Below are positions 1 through 7,660 of a stretch of DNA of 24,171 bases, one piece after another. This DNA comes from RPQJ01 sp035554635 (GTDB taxonomy: Bacteria > Pseudomonadota > Gammaproteobacteria > Steroidobacterales > Steroidobacteraceae). The DNA lies in the NCBI GenBank assembly GCA_035554635.1, contig DATMIB010000083.1:1-24171 (forward strand), written 5' to 3'. A model generated the notes under the pieces. That model made no database searches and was not told the origin of the DNA. It saw only the letters and a list, made by a program, of their open reading frames with translations. Position 1 is the stretch's first letter. Every line of letters starts with the position of its first letter. Made by a program: the position numbers and the translations under genes.

Positions 1-259
1 CAAGGCGATGGTCGCCTACAAGACGGGCGAGAAGTTCACGCTCAAGAGTCATGCGCGGCTGCGCGAGGCCATCGAGCAGTACCTGTTCGAGGAGCGGCGC
101 GACGTGCTGCGGCTCGTGACCTCGTCGGCGCGGCCCGACGACGACGCCCAGCGCAAGATCTCGGCCGTCCAGCAGCGCCTGATCCAGGAATACGGCTACG
201 ACGAGCACAGTGCGAAAGAGGCGCTTAGCTACGTCACGACCCTGCTCGCGCAGGAGTGA
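1..259 (+). CDS. prkA: PrkA family serine protein kinase, C-terminal end (partial)
   Basis: Only the last 86 or so codons are in the window; the frame is open from base 2 and ends at TGA 257-259. The sequence (LREAIEQYLFEERRDVLRLV followed by an LIQEYGYDE stretch and a final YVTTLLAQE) matches the end of PrkA/YeaG proteins as I know them. PrkA is an AAA+-like protein with a C-terminal kinase domain, linked to starvation and stationary-phase responses in E. coli and to sporulation in Bacillus. The catalytic and Walker regions lie upstream of the window and cannot be checked. The gene is followed after 14 bases by yeaH and then ycgB, the usual partners of prkA in proteobacteria, which strongly supports the call. 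Confidence 0.9.
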   Translation, partial: KAMVAYKTGEKFTLKSHARLREAIEQYLFEERRDVLRLVTSSARPDDDAQRKISAVQQRLIQEYGYDEHSAKEALSYVTTLLAQE

Positions 260-273
260 CGCCGGGGAGCGAC

Positions 274-1431
274 ATGAGCGAACAGGGCAACGGCCATCAA
301 GCGAGCGCGTGGTACGACCTGTTCTCGCGCGGCGCGCGCGACTGGTTGCGTCACAACGAGAAGGTCCGCGATGCCGTGCGCGCGCACTTGCCGGAGGTCA
401 TCGCGGGCGCCGACGTGCTGTCACGCGGCCAGACGACGGTGCGCGTGCCGGTGCGGATGCTCGAGCACTATCGATTCCGGCTGCTGCGCCCGCAACGCGT
501 GTCGGCGGTGGGGCAGGGCGCCGCGAAGCCCGGCGACCAGCTCGCGAGTCCGGACGATCGGGCCGAGGGCCAGGCCCGTGGTGCCGGTGGCGGCGACGAC
601 GACGGCGGCATCCAGTACGTGCTCGAGTTCCAGGTGGACGACATCGTCGACTGGTTGTGGGAGGAGATGCGGTTGCCGAACCTGACCAGCCGCTCGGGCG
701 GGGCCCGCGAGGACGAATGGACACGCGAGGGCTGGGACCGCCGCGGTCCACGGGCCCGGCTCGACCGGCGGCGCTCGCTCAAGGAGGCGGTCAAGCGCCA
801 GGCGATGCAGCAGCGCGAATCCGCCGGGTTCACCAACGACGACCTGCGCTTCCGCCAGCTCGCGCGACGCGAGCAACCGGCGACACGTGCGGTCGTGTTC
901 CTGGTGCTCGACGTGTCGGCGAGCATGAGCGAGCAGGCGCGTCGGCTGGCCAAGTCGTTCTTCTTCTGGGCCGTGCAGGGGTTGCGACGCCAGTACCGCC
1001 ACCTCGAGATCGTGTTCGTCGCGCACACGACGCAGGCGTGGGAGTTCGCGGAAGAGGAATTCTTCCAGGTCGCCGGGTCGGGCGGCACCTACCTGTCGGC
1101 GGCACTCGGCAAGGTGCAGGAGATCGTCGACACGCGGTTCGGCCCTGCCGAACACAACCTCTACCTGTTCTACGCCTCCGACGGGGAGAACTCGCCGGGC
1201 GATCGCGAGGCGACGCGCATCTCGCTCGACGCGCTGCTGCCCGAGCTGCAGTACGCCGGGTTCCTCGAGGTGGGGTCGGCGGCCGGCTCGAAACCGACCA
1301 GCGAGATCGGCGAGCTGTTCCTGCGCCTCGCCGCCGACGGTCGCCCCGTCGGCGCGTTTCGCGCCGGCAGGCCCGACGACATCTGGGCCGCGGTGCGGCA
1401 CTTCTTCGGACGCGAACAGGCAGTCGCCTGA
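274..1431 (+). CDS. yeaH: YeaH/YhbH family protein (DUF444), von Willebrand A-like
   Basis: This 385-residue protein belongs to the DUF444 family (E. coli YeaH, B. subtilis YhbH), whose members sit beside prkA. The molecular role is not established; a scaffold or adaptor function for the PrkA kinase is inferred from the gene pairing. A von Willebrand A-like fold is suggested by the metal-site motif DVSASM at residues 213-218, by GSGGTYLS and by the ASDGENSPGD loop. A Gly/Asp-rich, probably disordered stretch (GGGDDDGG) lies around residues 109-116. I prefer ATG 274, which has GGGGAG just upstream; an in-frame GTG at 256 overlapping the prkA stop would add six residues. The stop TGA (1429-1431) is followed directly by the Shine-Dalgarno site of ycgB, so the three genes should be co-transcribed and translationally linked. 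Confidence 0.92.
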   Translation: MSEQGNGHQASAWYDLFSRGARDWLRHNEKVRDAVRAHLPEVIAGADVLSRGQTTVRVPVRMLEHYRFRLLRPQRVSAVGQGAAKPGDQLASPDDRAEGQARGAGGGDDDGGIQYVLEFQVDDIVDWLWEEMRLPNLTSRSGGAREDEWTREGWDRRGPRARLDRRRSLKEAVKRQAMQQRESAGFTNDDLRFRQLARREQPATRAVVFLVLDVSASMSEQARRLAKSFFFWAVQGLRRQYRHLEIVFVAHTTQAWEFAEEEFFQVAGSGGTYLSAALGKVQEIVDTRFGPAEHNLYLFYASDGENSPGDREATRISLDALLPELQYAGFLEVGSAAGSKPTSEIGELFLRLAADGRPVGAFRAGRPDDIWAAVRHFFGREQAVA

Positions 1432-1436
1432 GGAGG
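1431..1436 (+). promoter_or_regulatory. Perfect Shine-Dalgarno AGGAGG for ycgB
   Basis: AGGAGG begins on the last base of the yeaH TGA and lies 4 bases before GTG 1441. It fixes the ycgB start as GTG and implies that ribosomes ending yeaH can pass directly to ycgB. Confidence 0.8.
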
Positions 1437-1440
1437 CACC

Positions 1441-2814
1441 GTGGCCGAAGCCTGGCGCACCCATCTCGCAGAACTCGAAGCACTGGCCCGCGACCAGGGG
1501 CTCGACTACCTGCCCGTCGAGTTCGAGGCGGTGCCGGACAGCCTCATGATGGAGATCGCGATCTACGGCCTGCCCGTGCGCATGCCGCATTGGTCGTTCG
1601 GAGTGCGCTACATCTATCGACTCGTGCAGCATCGGCTGGGCCTGTCGCGGCTGTTCGAGGTCGTGTTTCCGGGCAATCCCGGCCACGCCTATCTCGCCCG
1701 CAACAACAGCGATGCAGAGAACCTGCTGGTGGCCGCGCACGTGCTCGGCCACGCCGACTTCTCCTCCAACAACCTGCTGTTCCGACGCAGCGCCGGCGAG
1801 GTCGGCGAGCACATCGTCGAGCAGGCCGCGACCCACGCGCGCCAGATCGCGGCCGCGATCGAGGAGCACGGCGCCGCACGCGTCGAGGCGGTGCTCGATG
1901 CCGCGCTCGCGCTCGAGCAGCACGTCAACGTCGACGCGGCCCTGCGCCGTGCACCGTATCCGGCGGAGGTCGCGAAGCCGGGCGCCGCGGCCGAGGAGCC
2001 GTTCCTGCAGCGGTTCCGGGCGCTCGGTCCCGACGTCGCTGCGCCGGCATCCGACGCACGCCCGCTCGCGCGCGCGCCGGTGCCTCCGCATCCGGAACGT
2101 GACCTGCTCTGGTTCATCGCGCACCACGCGCCGGAGCTGCAGCCCTGGGAGCGCGACATCTTCCTCGCGGTGCGCGAGGAATCCTTCTACTTCTACCCCG
2201 TGTTCGCCTGCCAGATCATGAACGAAGGCTGGGCCTCGTACTGGCACGCACGGCTGCTGCGGGAAGCGACGTTCCTGCCGCAGGGTGTCTATCTCGACGC
2301 GATCAAGTGCCATTCGGACGTCGTCCGACCGACCGCCTCCGGCGAGCGCGTCGCGGCGGACATCAACCCGTACCACATCGGCTTTCGTCTCTGGGAACGC
2401 GTCGTCGAGCGCGACGGGCTCGACGCAGCGCGCCGCATCATGCAGCAGGACGACGACTTCGCGTTCGTCCGCGGCCAGCTCGACGCCGAGCTCGCCGCCG
2501 AATTGCAGATGTTCCGCTACGAAGGGCCGCCCGGCGGGCCTTACGAAGTGCAGGAGCCTGACCTCGAGGCCCTGCACGAGGCGATGCTCTCGCCGCGGTA
2601 CGCGTTCGGCGCGCCGACCGTCGCGGTGCAGCACGTGCGTCTCGACGGCACGCTCGAACTCGTGCACGACCACCACACCGACGGACGCGGACTCGACGCC
2701 GAACGCGCCCGCCACGTGCTCGACTACCTCGTCCGCGTCTGGCGTCGCCCGATCCGGCTCGCGACCGTGAACGGCAACGGTGCGGCGTACGAGCTCACGG
2801 CCGCGCCGACCTGA
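1441..2814 (+). CDS. ycgB: SpoVR family protein (YcgB-like)
   Basis: This 457-residue protein is of normal length for the SpoVR/YcgB family, which is named after a Bacillus spore-cortex gene but is widespread in non-sporulating proteobacteria beside prkA and yeaH. Hallmarks visible are the N-terminal LARDQGLDYLPVEFE and Phe/Tyr-rich WSFGVRYIYRL regions, NNLLFRRS, and the very conserved NEGWASYWH at about residues 261-269, followed by FLPQGVYLDAIKCHS and INPYHIGFRLWE. The biochemical function is unknown. The start is GTG with a perfect Shine-Dalgarno site 9 bases after yeaH. Together prkA, yeaH and ycgB form a general stress/starvation module; the window does not show the upstream promoter that controls it. 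No terminator is evident in the bases after the stop. Confidence 0.95.
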   Translation: MAEAWRTHLAELEALARDQGLDYLPVEFEAVPDSLMMEIAIYGLPVRMPHWSFGVRYIYRLVQHRLGLSRLFEVVFPGNPGHAYLARNNSDAENLLVAAHVLGHADFSSNNLLFRRSAGEVGEHIVEQAATHARQIAAAIEEHGAARVEAVLDAALALEQHVNVDAALRRAPYPAEVAKPGAAAEEPFLQRFRALGPDVAAPASDARPLARAPVPPHPERDLLWFIAHHAPELQPWERDIFLAVREESFYFYPVFACQIMNEGWASYWHARLLREATFLPQGVYLDAIKCHSDVVRPTASGERVAADINPYHIGFRLWERVVERDGLDAARRIMQQDDDFAFVRGQLDAELAAELQMFRYEGPPGGPYEVQEPDLEALHEAMLSPRYAFGAPTVAVQHVRLDGTLELVHDHHTDGRGLDAERARHVLDYLVRVWRRPIRLATVNGNGAAYELTAAPT

Positions 2815-2969
2815 CTACACAGGTGTCATTCGTTTTCCACTTGTTGTATCGACGAGGAATGCGCGTGCCGGAATCGGTAAAGAAAGGGGTCAACACGCCT
2901 CGCGACGTGCAGGCCGGCGTCGACAAGCCGAGCACAGCCCCGCGCGTGGTTCGAGCGGGTCCGCGTCGC

Positions 2970-2975
2970 TAGAAT
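2970..2975 (+). promoter_or_regulatory. Possible -10 element (TAGAAT) for the FkbM gene
   Basis: TAGAAT lies 37 bases before the preferred ATG 3013 in the otherwise gene-free 2815-3012 gap. The -35 region at proper spacing (TGGTTC near 2947) is a poor match. If the element is real, transcription would begin near 2982, so the ATG at 2974, embedded in it, could not be the start codon. Confidence 0.35.
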
Positions 2976-3012
2976 GCGCTGGACATACGTCGCTCCGGGA
3001 GCAGGGACAGGC

Positions 3013-3780
3013 ATGCCCGAGCAGGGCCACCAGGCGGATCGCCGGTCCGAGATCCGCAAGAAAGTGGGGCGGCTGCGCGCACGACTGCACGCCAGGCTGC
3101 TCGAATCGAGCCGCGCAGTCGGGTTCAACCCGACCTACCTTTCGCGTTTGTGCCAGCCCGCCACGGTCATCGACGTCGGCGTGGGCTACGGCACCGGTCC
3201 GCTGCACAAGGCCTATCCAGCGGCGCGATTCATCCTGATCGAGCCACTGGTCGAATATCGTCCACACCTCGCACGGCTCGAGCGGGACTACGATTGCACG
3301 GTGTTGTACACAGCGGTCGGTGAGTGCGCGGGCGAACTCGACATCAACGTCGACGTGGGCTACCCCATGAAGAGCTCGTTTTCGCAACGAACCACGTCGG
3401 ACGCGGTCGACGGGCCGCTCGCGCGGCGCAAGGTCGCGGTCGTGACCCTCGATTCGCTCGTCGCGTCGTTGCCCGAGCTGCGCCGGCCCATCCTGCTCAA
3501 GATCGACACGGAAGGGCACGAGCTGTCGGTGCTCAAGGGCGCGACGACCCTGTTGCCGACGGTCGACACGGTGATCGCCGAAGTGTCGATCGCGAAACGC
3601 TTCGAAGACGGTTACGAGTTCGAGGAACTCGTCGGTTTCATGAGCCAGAACGACTTCTATGTCTACTCGTTCCTGACCATGCCGTTCCCGCGCCGCATCG
3701 ACCGGCAGCGGTTCACCGACGTGGTCTTCAAGAACCGGCGCCTGTCACCTCCCGGCCCGCACGTCAATCACCGAGCCTGA
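3013..3780 (+). CDS. FkbM family SAM-dependent methyltransferase
   Basis: This is a 255-residue class I methyltransferase of the FkbM type, a family that O-methylates sugars, polyketides or other small molecules; the substrate is not predictable here. The SAM-binding motif I is VIDVGVGYGTG from residue 52, the acidic motif II follows at LIEPLVEYRP, and the FkbM signature KIDTEGHELSVLKGA sits in the second half. The start was set at ATG 3013, preceded by GGGAG and CAGGGA, rather than ATG 2974, which lies inside a -10-like TAGAAT. No glycosyltransferase or polysaccharide genes are nearby, so it stands alone. Its last 17 bases overlap the end of convergent xthA. Confidence 0.88.
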   Translation: MPEQGHQADRRSEIRKKVGRLRARLHARLLESSRAVGFNPTYLSRLCQPATVIDVGVGYGTGPLHKAYPAARFILIEPLVEYRPHLARLERDYDCTVLYTAVGECAGELDINVDVGYPMKSSFSQRTTSDAVDGPLARRKVAVVTLDSLVASLPELRRPILLKIDTEGHELSVLKGATTLLPTVDTVIAEVSIAKRFEDGYEFEELVGFMSQNDFYVYSFLTMPFPRRIDRQRFTDVVFKNRRLSPPGPHVNHRA

Positions 3781-4555
3781 TCCACGTCGGTGCGTGGTCG
3801 CTCGGCTTCTCGAGGTCGCGCACCCAGCGATCGACGCCACCCTGCTTCAACCGCGCCGCCGCCTGCGGATTGAGCAGCAGGTGGTCGATCCGCAATCCTG
3901 CGTTGCGCTGCCAGCTCTGGCGGAAGTAGTCCCAGAACGTGTAGATGCGCTCCTCCGGGTACAGCGTGCGCAACGCGTCGGCCCAGCCCTGTGCGAGCAG
4001 CCGCCGATAGCACTCGCGGCTCTCGGGTTGCAGCAGCGCATCCTTGAGCCACGAGCGCGGGTTGTAGATGTCGAAGTCGGTCGGCACGACGTTGTAGTCG
4101 CCCGCGAGCACCACGGGCCGGCCGCACGCGCGGAGCGTCGCGGCGTGCTCGATCAGGCGTTCGAACCAGCTGAGCTTGTAGTCGAACTTCGGGCCGGGCT
4201 GCGGGTTGCCGTTGGGCAGGTACAGGCAGCCGACGATCAGCTCGCCGACCGCGGCCTCGATGTAGCGGCTGTGGGTGTCGTCGGGGTCGCCGGGCAGCGC
4301 GCGTCGGATCTCGACCGGAGGCGTTTCGCGTTCGGCCTTCACGAGGATCGCGACACCGTTCCACGAACGCTGCCCATGCCAGATCGCCTCGTAGCCCGCG
4401 GCACGGATGTCGAGGGCCGGGAAGCCCTCGCTGACGGCCTTCAGCTCCTGCAGGCAGGCGATGTCCGGCTGCTCGCGTTCGAGCCATTGCAGCAGGTGTG
4501 GCAACCGTGCCCGGATGCCGTTGACGTTGAACGTGGCGATCTCGACGGTGGGCAT
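3764..4555 (-). CDS. xthA: Exodeoxyribonuclease III (AP endonuclease)
   Basis: This 263-residue protein has the full length of ExoIII enzymes, which cut DNA 5' of abasic sites and remove 3' blocking groups in base-excision repair in the cytoplasm. The catalytic set is complete: N10 in ATFNVNGIRARL, E37 in CLQELKA, Y112 in LYLPNGN, D153 and N155 in AGDYNVVP, D224 in RIDHLLL, and D253-H254 in PSDHAPTW. It starts at ATG 4555-4553, 37 bases after the UBP zinc-finger gene, and is probably the last gene of a minus-strand operon begun by the flavin reductase. That context would fit a redox or oxidative-damage response, which is inference. The 3' end overlaps the FkbM gene by 17 bases, with no room for a separate terminator. 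Confidence 0.95.
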   Translation of the reverse strand: MPTVEIATFNVNGIRARLPHLLQWLEREQPDIACLQELKAVSEGFPALDIRAAGYEAIWHGQRSWNGVAILVKAERETPPVEIRRALPGDPDDTHSRYIEAAVGELIVGCLYLPNGNPQPGPKFDYKLSWFERLIEHAATLRACGRPVVLAGDYNVVPTDFDIYNPRSWLKDALLQPESRECYRRLLAQGWADALRTLYPEERIYTFWDYFRQSWQRNAGLRIDHLLLNPQAAARLKQGGVDRWVRDLEKPSDHAPTWIRLGD

Positions 4556-4592
4556 GGCGTTCGCGTCGCTCGCTCGCGCAGTGTCCGCGGCG

Positions 4593-4865
4593 TCAGTACT
4601 CGACCATCTGGTCGTCGGCGTAGCAGTAGAGCCACCGCTCGCCCTTTTCCGCCGACGCCATCACGGGGTGTCCCGTCGCCTGCGCGTGCCGGCTTGCGTG
4701 ACGGTTCGGGGAGCTGTCGCAGCAGAGCGTGATGCCACAGCTCTGGCAGGTGCGCAGGTGGACCCAGCGGCTGCCGATCCGCTCGCATTCCTCGCAGGCC
4801 CGCTGCTGCGGCTGCTTGACGTCCGACACGGCCCGCAGGTGGGCACACGGTGTGGCCTTGGTCAT
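4593..4865 (-). CDS. UBP-type zinc finger domain protein
   Basis: This 90-residue protein is essentially one UBP-type zinc finger, the fold that in eukaryotic USP5 and HDAC6 binds the free C-terminus of ubiquitin. The ligand pattern is complete: C7/H9, C24/C27, C40/C43, C48, and H56/H60/H66, with the typical TGHPV after the last histidines. The following aromatic strand (RWLYCY, residues 77-82) is where ubiquitin-binding residues sit in the eukaryotic domain. No ubiquitin-like protein is visible in the window, so the bacterial ligand is unknown. The gene starts 15 bases after the flavin reductase stop and precedes xthA by 37 bases, so co-expression is likely. The Shine-Dalgarno match (GAGG, about 10 bases upstream) is modest. 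Confidence 0.85.
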   Translation of the reverse strand: MTKATPCAHLRAVSDVKQPQQRACEECERIGSRWVHLRTCQSCGITLCCDSSPNRHASRHAQATGHPVMASAEKGERWLYCYADDQMVEY

Positions 4866-4880
4866 GGTGTCGATGCCTCG

Positions 4881-6563
4881 CTATTCCGCCAGCACGCGGT
4901 GGACGAAGGAGATTGCGATCGAGCCCTCGCCGACCGCCGACGCCACGCGCTTGACGTTGCCCGCGCGTACGTCCCCGACCGCGAAGATCCCGGGCAGGCT
5001 CGTCTCGAGCAGGTACGGCGCTCGACGCAGCGGCCACCTGGCTTCGACCAGCGTATCGGTGTCGAGCTCCGGGCCGGTCACTACGAAGCCCTTCGAATCG
5101 AGCGCGACACAACCGTCGAGCCACGTCGTGGCCGGCACAGCGCCCGTCATTACGAAGACGTGCCGGATCGCATGCCATTCGGCAACGCCGGTCAGGCGGT
5201 GGCGCCACTGCACGCGTCCGAGATGGCCGCCGATACCCTCGAGCGCTGCGATCTCCGTGTGCGCATGCAGCGTGATGGACGGGTGCTCCTCGATCCGCCG
5301 CACGAGGTAACGCGACATCGTCCCGGCGAGGCCGTCTGCGCGGACCAGCAGGTGCACGTGCCGTGACGAGTCGGCGAGGTACACGGCGGCCTGGCCCGCG
5401 GAATTGCCGCCGCCGATCACGACGACGTCCTCGCCCGCGCAAAGTTGCGCCTCCATGAACGTGGCGCCGTAGTAGACGCCGATGCCCTCGAACCGCGGCA
5501 GGTCGGGCAGCAACGGCTTGCGATACTCCGCGCCCGTGGCGATCACGACAGTGCGTGCGCGCAAGGCCGTCGTCGCGTCGACCTCGATCCGATAGGGCAT
5601 CTGCGCGCAGTCCAGCCTCACGGCGTTCCTTGCGATCAGTACTTGCGCGCCGAATTTCTGCGCCTGCACGAACGCGCGGCCGGCGAGCGCCTGGCCGGAG
5701 ATGCCGGTCGGAAACCCGAGGTAATTCTCGATCCTGGAACTTGCGCCGGCCTGGCCGCCCGGCGAGCGTGCCTCGACGACGAGTACGTCGAGACCCTCCG
5801 AGGCGGCATAGACCGCCGCTGCCAGCCCCGCGGGCCCGCCACCCACGACGACCACGTCGTGCACGTTCGTCACGTCGACAGTCGCGTTGAGGCCGAGACA
5901 CTCGGCGATCTCGGTGTCGGTCGGGTGTCGCAGCACGAACTCGCAGCGACAGACGACGACGGGGATGTCGGCGGTCGTGACCTGGAAGCGTTCGAGCAAC
6001 GCCTGCACGTCGGGTTCGCCGTCGAGGTCGACGTACGTGAACGGATGCGCGTTGCGCGTCAGGAACTCCTTGATGCCGAGCGTGCGTGCGCAATGCGACG
6101 AACCGATCACGATCGCGTCGCCGACGCCGCGCGAGATCAGCTCCACGCGTCGCAGGATGAAGGCGCGCATCAGCAGTTCGCCGATCTCGGCGTCGGTCTG
6201 CACGAGCGCGAGCAGGCGCTCGCGGTCGAGTTCGACAGCCTCGCCGGATTCGGCCGCGCGGGCACTGACGAGAGTGCGTCGGCCCGACAGGAGGCTCACT
6301 TCGCCTGTGAACTGGCCGGGCCCGTGCACTGCGACGAGCTCCTCGCCGCCGTCGGGCGTGTGTCGCACGATCTCCACGCGTCCCGACACGACCAGCAGGA
6401 ACGGTGCCTGCGGATCGCCGACTTCGTAGAGCATCTCGCCGGCGTGCAGCGCCCGGCAGTGGCCGTGACGCCTGACGCGCGCAACCTGGGCAGCCGAGAG
6501 CTGCGGAAAAAGTCGTTCCGCGGTCGATCTGGCCGTGGGGGCGATCGGGAGCGCTGTGGCCAT
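4881..6563 (-). CDS. Cyclic-nucleotide-binding, thioredoxin reductase-like FAD oxidoreductase
   Basis: This 560-residue three-part protein has a cyclic-nucleotide-binding domain at about residues 20-140 (GEVSLLSGRRTLVSA resembles the phosphate-binding cassette). A glutaredoxin/thioredoxin-like domain follows at about 150-225 (IKEFLTRNAHPFTYVDLD). A thioredoxin reductase-type flavoprotein completes it: FAD motif GGGPAG at 241-246, NADPH motif GGGNSAG at 384-390, and FAVGD at 527-531. The redox CxxC that true thioredoxin reductases carry just before the NADPH motif is absent; the segment reads YYGATFMEAQ. The thioredoxin-like domain has a lone Cys (SSHC158) rather than CxxC. It is therefore probably an NADPH-dependent reductase with another acceptor, gated by a nucleotide. 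ATG 6563 is preferred because AGGAC precedes it; the frame stays open upstream to 6740. It heads an operon with the UBP zinc-finger gene and xthA. Confidence 0.88.
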   Translation of the reverse strand: MATALPIAPTARSTAERLFPQLSAAQVARVRRHGHCRALHAGEMLYEVGDPQAPFLLVVSGRVEIVRHTPDGGEELVAVHGPGQFTGEVSLLSGRRTLVSARAAESGEAVELDRERLLALVQTDAEIGELLMRAFILRRVELISRGVGDAIVIGSSHCARTLGIKEFLTRNAHPFTYVDLDGEPDVQALLERFQVTTADIPVVVCRCEFVLRHPTDTEIAECLGLNATVDVTNVHDVVVVGGGPAGLAAAVYAASEGLDVLVVEARSPGGQAGASSRIENYLGFPTGISGQALAGRAFVQAQKFGAQVLIARNAVRLDCAQMPYRIEVDATTALRARTVVIATGAEYRKPLLPDLPRFEGIGVYYGATFMEAQLCAGEDVVVIGGGNSAGQAAVYLADSSRHVHLLVRADGLAGTMSRYLVRRIEEHPSITLHAHTEIAALEGIGGHLGRVQWRHRLTGVAEWHAIRHVFVMTGAVPATTWLDGCVALDSKGFVVTGPELDTDTLVEARWPLRRAPYLLETSLPGIFAVGDVRAGNVKRVASAVGEGSIAISFVHRVLAE

Positions 6564-6793
6564 GGACGTCCTATCCGGCGTGCGTCGATCGTGCAGCAGC
6601 CGGCAGGTGCGTGCAAGCAGACGCCCGCCGCGAGTCGTTGTGCGCCAAACCGGTGCGCCGTCGGTGGCGCTATGGCGAGCCGGGCGCGTGGTGGTACCTT
6701 GTAGCGGCGACGCCGCCAGAACCAAGGACAACGCGCGCACGGCGGCGCGATGGTGCGCATCGGTTCGCCCACGGACCCTCGGGAGGGCTGCAG

Positions 6794-7285
6794 ATGTTCG
6801 ATCTTCCGACGTTCACCCTGGTCCACGTCGTCGCGAGCGTGTTCGGCATCGTCGCCGGCCTCGTCGCCGTCGGCGGGTTGCTGGCCGGGACATCGTTCCG
6901 GACGTGGACTGCGTTGTTCCTCGGCACCACGGTGTTCACGAGCGTGAGCGGTTTCGGCTTCCCGTCGACGGGAGCGGTGTCGCCGGCGCAGGTCACCGGC
7001 GTGATCTCGCTCGTCGTGCTGGCCGTGTGCCTCGTCGCGCACTACGGCAGGCGCACCACGGGACGCTGGCAGTCGACCTATGTCGTGACCGCGGTGGCTG
7101 CGCTTTACCTGAACGTGTTCGTGCTGGTCGTGCAGCTCTTTGCCAAGACGCCGGCGCTCGCGCAACTGGCGCCGACCCAGCGCGAAGCGCCGTTCGCATT
7201 GACCCAGGCGCTCGTGCTGCTGACGTTCGTCTGGATCGGGTGGTCGGCCGTGCGTTCTACGCGGGGCTCACGCGCCTTCGCCTGA
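6794..7285 (+). CDS. Small integral membrane protein of unknown function
   Basis: This 163-residue hydrophobic protein has four or five predicted membrane segments, at roughly residues 7-30, 38-55, 66-84, 95-117 and 135-152, with a short Arg-rich cytoplasmic-type loop (HYGRRTTGRW) and a basic tail (RSTRGSR). I recognise no catalytic motif and do not assign a function. The start ATG 6794 is supported by GGAGGG 6 bases upstream; the same frame is open upstream to 6611 but that part is not hydrophobic and has no ribosome site. It is divergent from the flavin reductase, with a 230-base gap holding both promoters, and is followed 51 bases later by another small gene on the same strand. Confidence 0.75.
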   Translation: MFDLPTFTLVHVVASVFGIVAGLVAVGGLLAGTSFRTWTALFLGTTVFTSVSGFGFPSTGAVSPAQVTGVISLVVLAVCLVAHYGRRTTGRWQSTYVVTAVAALYLNVFVLVVQLFAKTPALAQLAPTQREAPFALTQALVLLTFVWIGWSAVRSTRGSRAFA

Positions 7286-7336
7286 GCAGTGCCGGCCACG
7301 TACCGGCGGCCGCGACCGAACCGACGGGAGACGAGG

Positions 7337-7612
7337 ATGGCTGCACGCAAGCCGGCGACGCGTCGCAAGTCGGCGCGCGCAAAAAAGAAGACGGCCGACA
7401 ACGTGCACACCGTGCGCGCGGCGCTGCACGTGCCCGGGCTGAGCAAGGCGGGCAGTTCCTTGAGCCTGCACATCTACGCCCACAACGAAAAGATCGGCGA
7501 AATCGAGCTCGGACGCGGGTCGCTGTTCTGGCGCGGTGGCAAACGCCAGAAGCGCAAGCGCATCGGCTGGACCCGGTTTGCGGAAATGATGGACGACCTC
7601 GCCTACGGTTGA
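7337..7612 (+). CDS. Small basic protein of unknown function
   Basis: This 91-residue protein starts at ATG 7337, with GGGAG 6 bases upstream. The first 20 residues are almost entirely Lys, Arg, Ala and Thr (ARKPATRRKSARAKKKTA), resembling the tails of nucleic-acid-binding proteins. The rest looks like a small beta-rich fold (LSLHIYAHNEKIGEIELGRG), then another basic patch (RGGKRQKRKR) and a short helix. Nucleic-acid binding is only a suggestion from charge. An in-frame GTG at 7289 would add 16 residues but has no ribosome site. It ends 48 bases before the convergent cyclase gene. Confidence 0.72.
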   Translation: MAARKPATRRKSARAKKKTADNVHTVRAALHVPGLSKAGSSLSLHIYAHNEKIGEIELGRGSLFWRGGKRQKRKRIGWTRFAEMMDDLAYG

Positions 7613-7660
7613 GCCGGCTGCCATCGGTGTGGTCGTGCGCGCGGCGTGCGTCGCGTCGCC

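Noticed and set aside
421..2715. Very long minus-strand open frame of 764 codons opposite yeaH and ycgB
   Set aside because: It mirrors two well-supported genes, has no family pattern or ribosome site, and long antisense frames are expected at this GC content.
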